Of a DNA stretch of 6,808 nucleotides, positions 6,036 to 6,808 are shown in pieces. The position numbers and the translations under genes were made by a program. The stretch's first letter is position 1, and each line of letters begins with the position of its first letter. The notes under the pieces are model-generated. The model had not been told where the DNA came from. It did no database searches and worked only from the letters and a program-made list of their open reading frames with translations. Source of the stretch: Egerieimonas sp900552095 (GTDB taxonomy: Bacteria > Bacillota > Clostridia > Lachnospirales > Lachnospiraceae); the NCBI GenBank assembly GCA_902469965.1, contig CABREP010000087.1, positions 1 through 6,808 on the forward strand, given 5' to 3'.

Positions 6036-6808
6036 GATCTGCAGTCCTTTTCTCTTCTCCTCAATAATAGCTTCCAGCTTGTCCGCTGCAGATACGGCAT
6101 CCGCATCTACGATCACCTGACCGCCGGTAATATTTTTCATATCCTCGGTGAGTACCTTCGTTACCAGAGGACTGCCGGTGATAAAGGGCGGCACGCCAAG
6201 GTGCAGAGGCAGACCGAGTGTCAGGCCAAAGGCACCGTCCGCCAGAGCCTGCTCTTCCAGCCACTGGGCTGCGGACAGCACCAGAGGAAGCTGAGGAATA
6301 TCAATGCCGATCTCCCGGGCCAGCTCAGTAGCCACCATCTCCAGACGGCCGATCGCCAGACAGGGGCCGAAATTGAGTACAGGCGGAATACCGAGAGACT
6401 TGCACACCTCTTTTAATCCCGGCCCTGCCAGTTCGGCAGCTTCCGGAGTCATAAGGCCGCAGTTTTCAATTCCTCCTGAAGAACAGCCTGCAGAAAGAAC
6501 AATAATATCTCTCTTGATCAGTTCTTTGGTCAGTTCCACCGTCAGCGTATCATGGCCGTATGCCACAGAAGAACATCCCACCACGCCGGCAACACCTTTG
6601 ATCTTTCCGGAAACGATCAGATCGATCAGCGGTTTCCAGGAATCACCCAGGAATTTCTTCAGGGACAGTTCAGATACACCAGTCAGCGTATTTTTATTTC
6701 CGTGCTCCGGCATCAGGCGCAGCTCCACCTGCCCGCGGCGCTCTTTGTATGCCTCGATCAGTTCATCAATGATCTTTTCCCCGTCTTCCACTCTGGTCTC
6801 AAAGTTGA
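6033..6808 (-). CDS. cooS: CooS-type (anaerobic Ni-Fe CO dehydrogenase family) catalytic subunit, variant, C-terminal part only
   Basis: C-terminal ~258 residues of a CooS-family enzyme. The frame is open through the right edge and the family is about 630 residues, so the N-terminal ~370 (B/D-cluster cysteines and the His and first Cys ligands of the C-cluster) are not seen. Counting from the in-frame GTG at 6791, which need not be a start, GKIKGVAGVVGC ends at Cys73, LSAGC at Cys103 and NFGPC at Cys144. These match C-cluster ligands Cys446, Cys476 and Cys526 of C. hydrogenoformans CODH-II. LTKELIKRD (88-95 region) and ITGGQVIVDAD are family blocks. Standard enzymes carry a catalytic lysine (Lys563) in an EKAV-IG context, 37 residues after Cys526. 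Here the residue 37 after Cys144 is Gln181 (EEQALADG). The usual GSCVDNSR-like segment reads GPCLAIGR. CO oxidation is therefore doubtful, though the fold assignment is firm. It is followed by cooF and a flavoprotein gene in a tight operon. Confidence 0.92.
   Translation of the reverse strand, partial: NFETRVEDGEKIIDELIEAYKERRGQVELRLMPEHGNKNTLTGVSELSLKKFLGDSWKPLIDLIVSGKIKGVAGVVGCSSVAYGHDTLTVELTKELIKRDIIVLSAGCSSGGIENCGLMTPEAAELAGPGLKEVCKSLGIPPVLNFGPCLAIGRLEMVATELAREIGIDIPQLPLVLSAAQWLEEQALADGAFGLTLGLPLHLGVPPFITGSPLVTKVLTEDMKNITGGQVIVDADAVSAADKLEAIIEEKRKGLQI

Noticed and set aside
5673..6416. Open frame of 247 codons on the plus strand across cooF and cooS
   Set aside because: It runs across the junction of two well-supported minus-strand genes and has no recognisable motif or convincing ribosome site.

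Overview
The window looks like chromosomal DNA of a Bacillota anaerobe, probably a gut-type Clostridia/Lachnospiraceae member. The reasons are the ATP-type PEP carboxykinase, a CooS-type enzyme encoded beside a CooF ferredoxin and an FAD/NAD(P) oxidoreductase, a TopB of the form seen in Firmicutes, strong AGGAGG ribosome binding sites and roughly balanced base composition. The taxon is an inference from gene content, not from a marker gene.

Layout. Bases 1-1235 (+) hold the C-terminal three quarters of pckA, whose start lies left of the window. Bases 1236-1292 hold a strong intrinsic terminator. Everything to the right is one minus-strand train of five genes that enters from the right edge: a cooS-type gene (start outside the window), a four-cluster cooF-like ferredoxin, an FAD/NAD(P) oxidoreductase, topB, and a last gene of unknown function with a DUF4304-like look. 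The gaps between them are 12, 2, 8 and 14 bases, and several ribosome binding sites sit on the stop codon or last codons of the preceding gene. This is almost certainly one transcription unit, ending against pckA at the convergent terminator. No intergenic stretch exceeds 60 bases, and no tRNA, rRNA, insertion sequence, CRISPR array or riboswitch is visible.

Function. The cooS-cooF-oxidoreductase trio is a recognisable redox module: a metal-cluster enzyme, a [4Fe-4S] wire and a flavoprotein that exchanges electrons with NAD(P)H. In a standard module CO oxidation would yield NAD(P)H. The CooS here is not standard. Three cluster cysteines are kept at or near the expected spacing, but the lysine used in CO/CO2 chemistry is a glutamine, and the conserved segment after the third cysteine is rewritten. 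The module may therefore run in the opposite direction, using NAD(P)H to reduce a substrate other than CO2, for instance a hybrid-cluster-protein-like reaction. That is the main point to follow up. The linkage of topB and the DUF4304-like gene to this module is a second oddity. pckA is separate central metabolism, and its strict CGT/CGC arginine codon choice suggests high expression.
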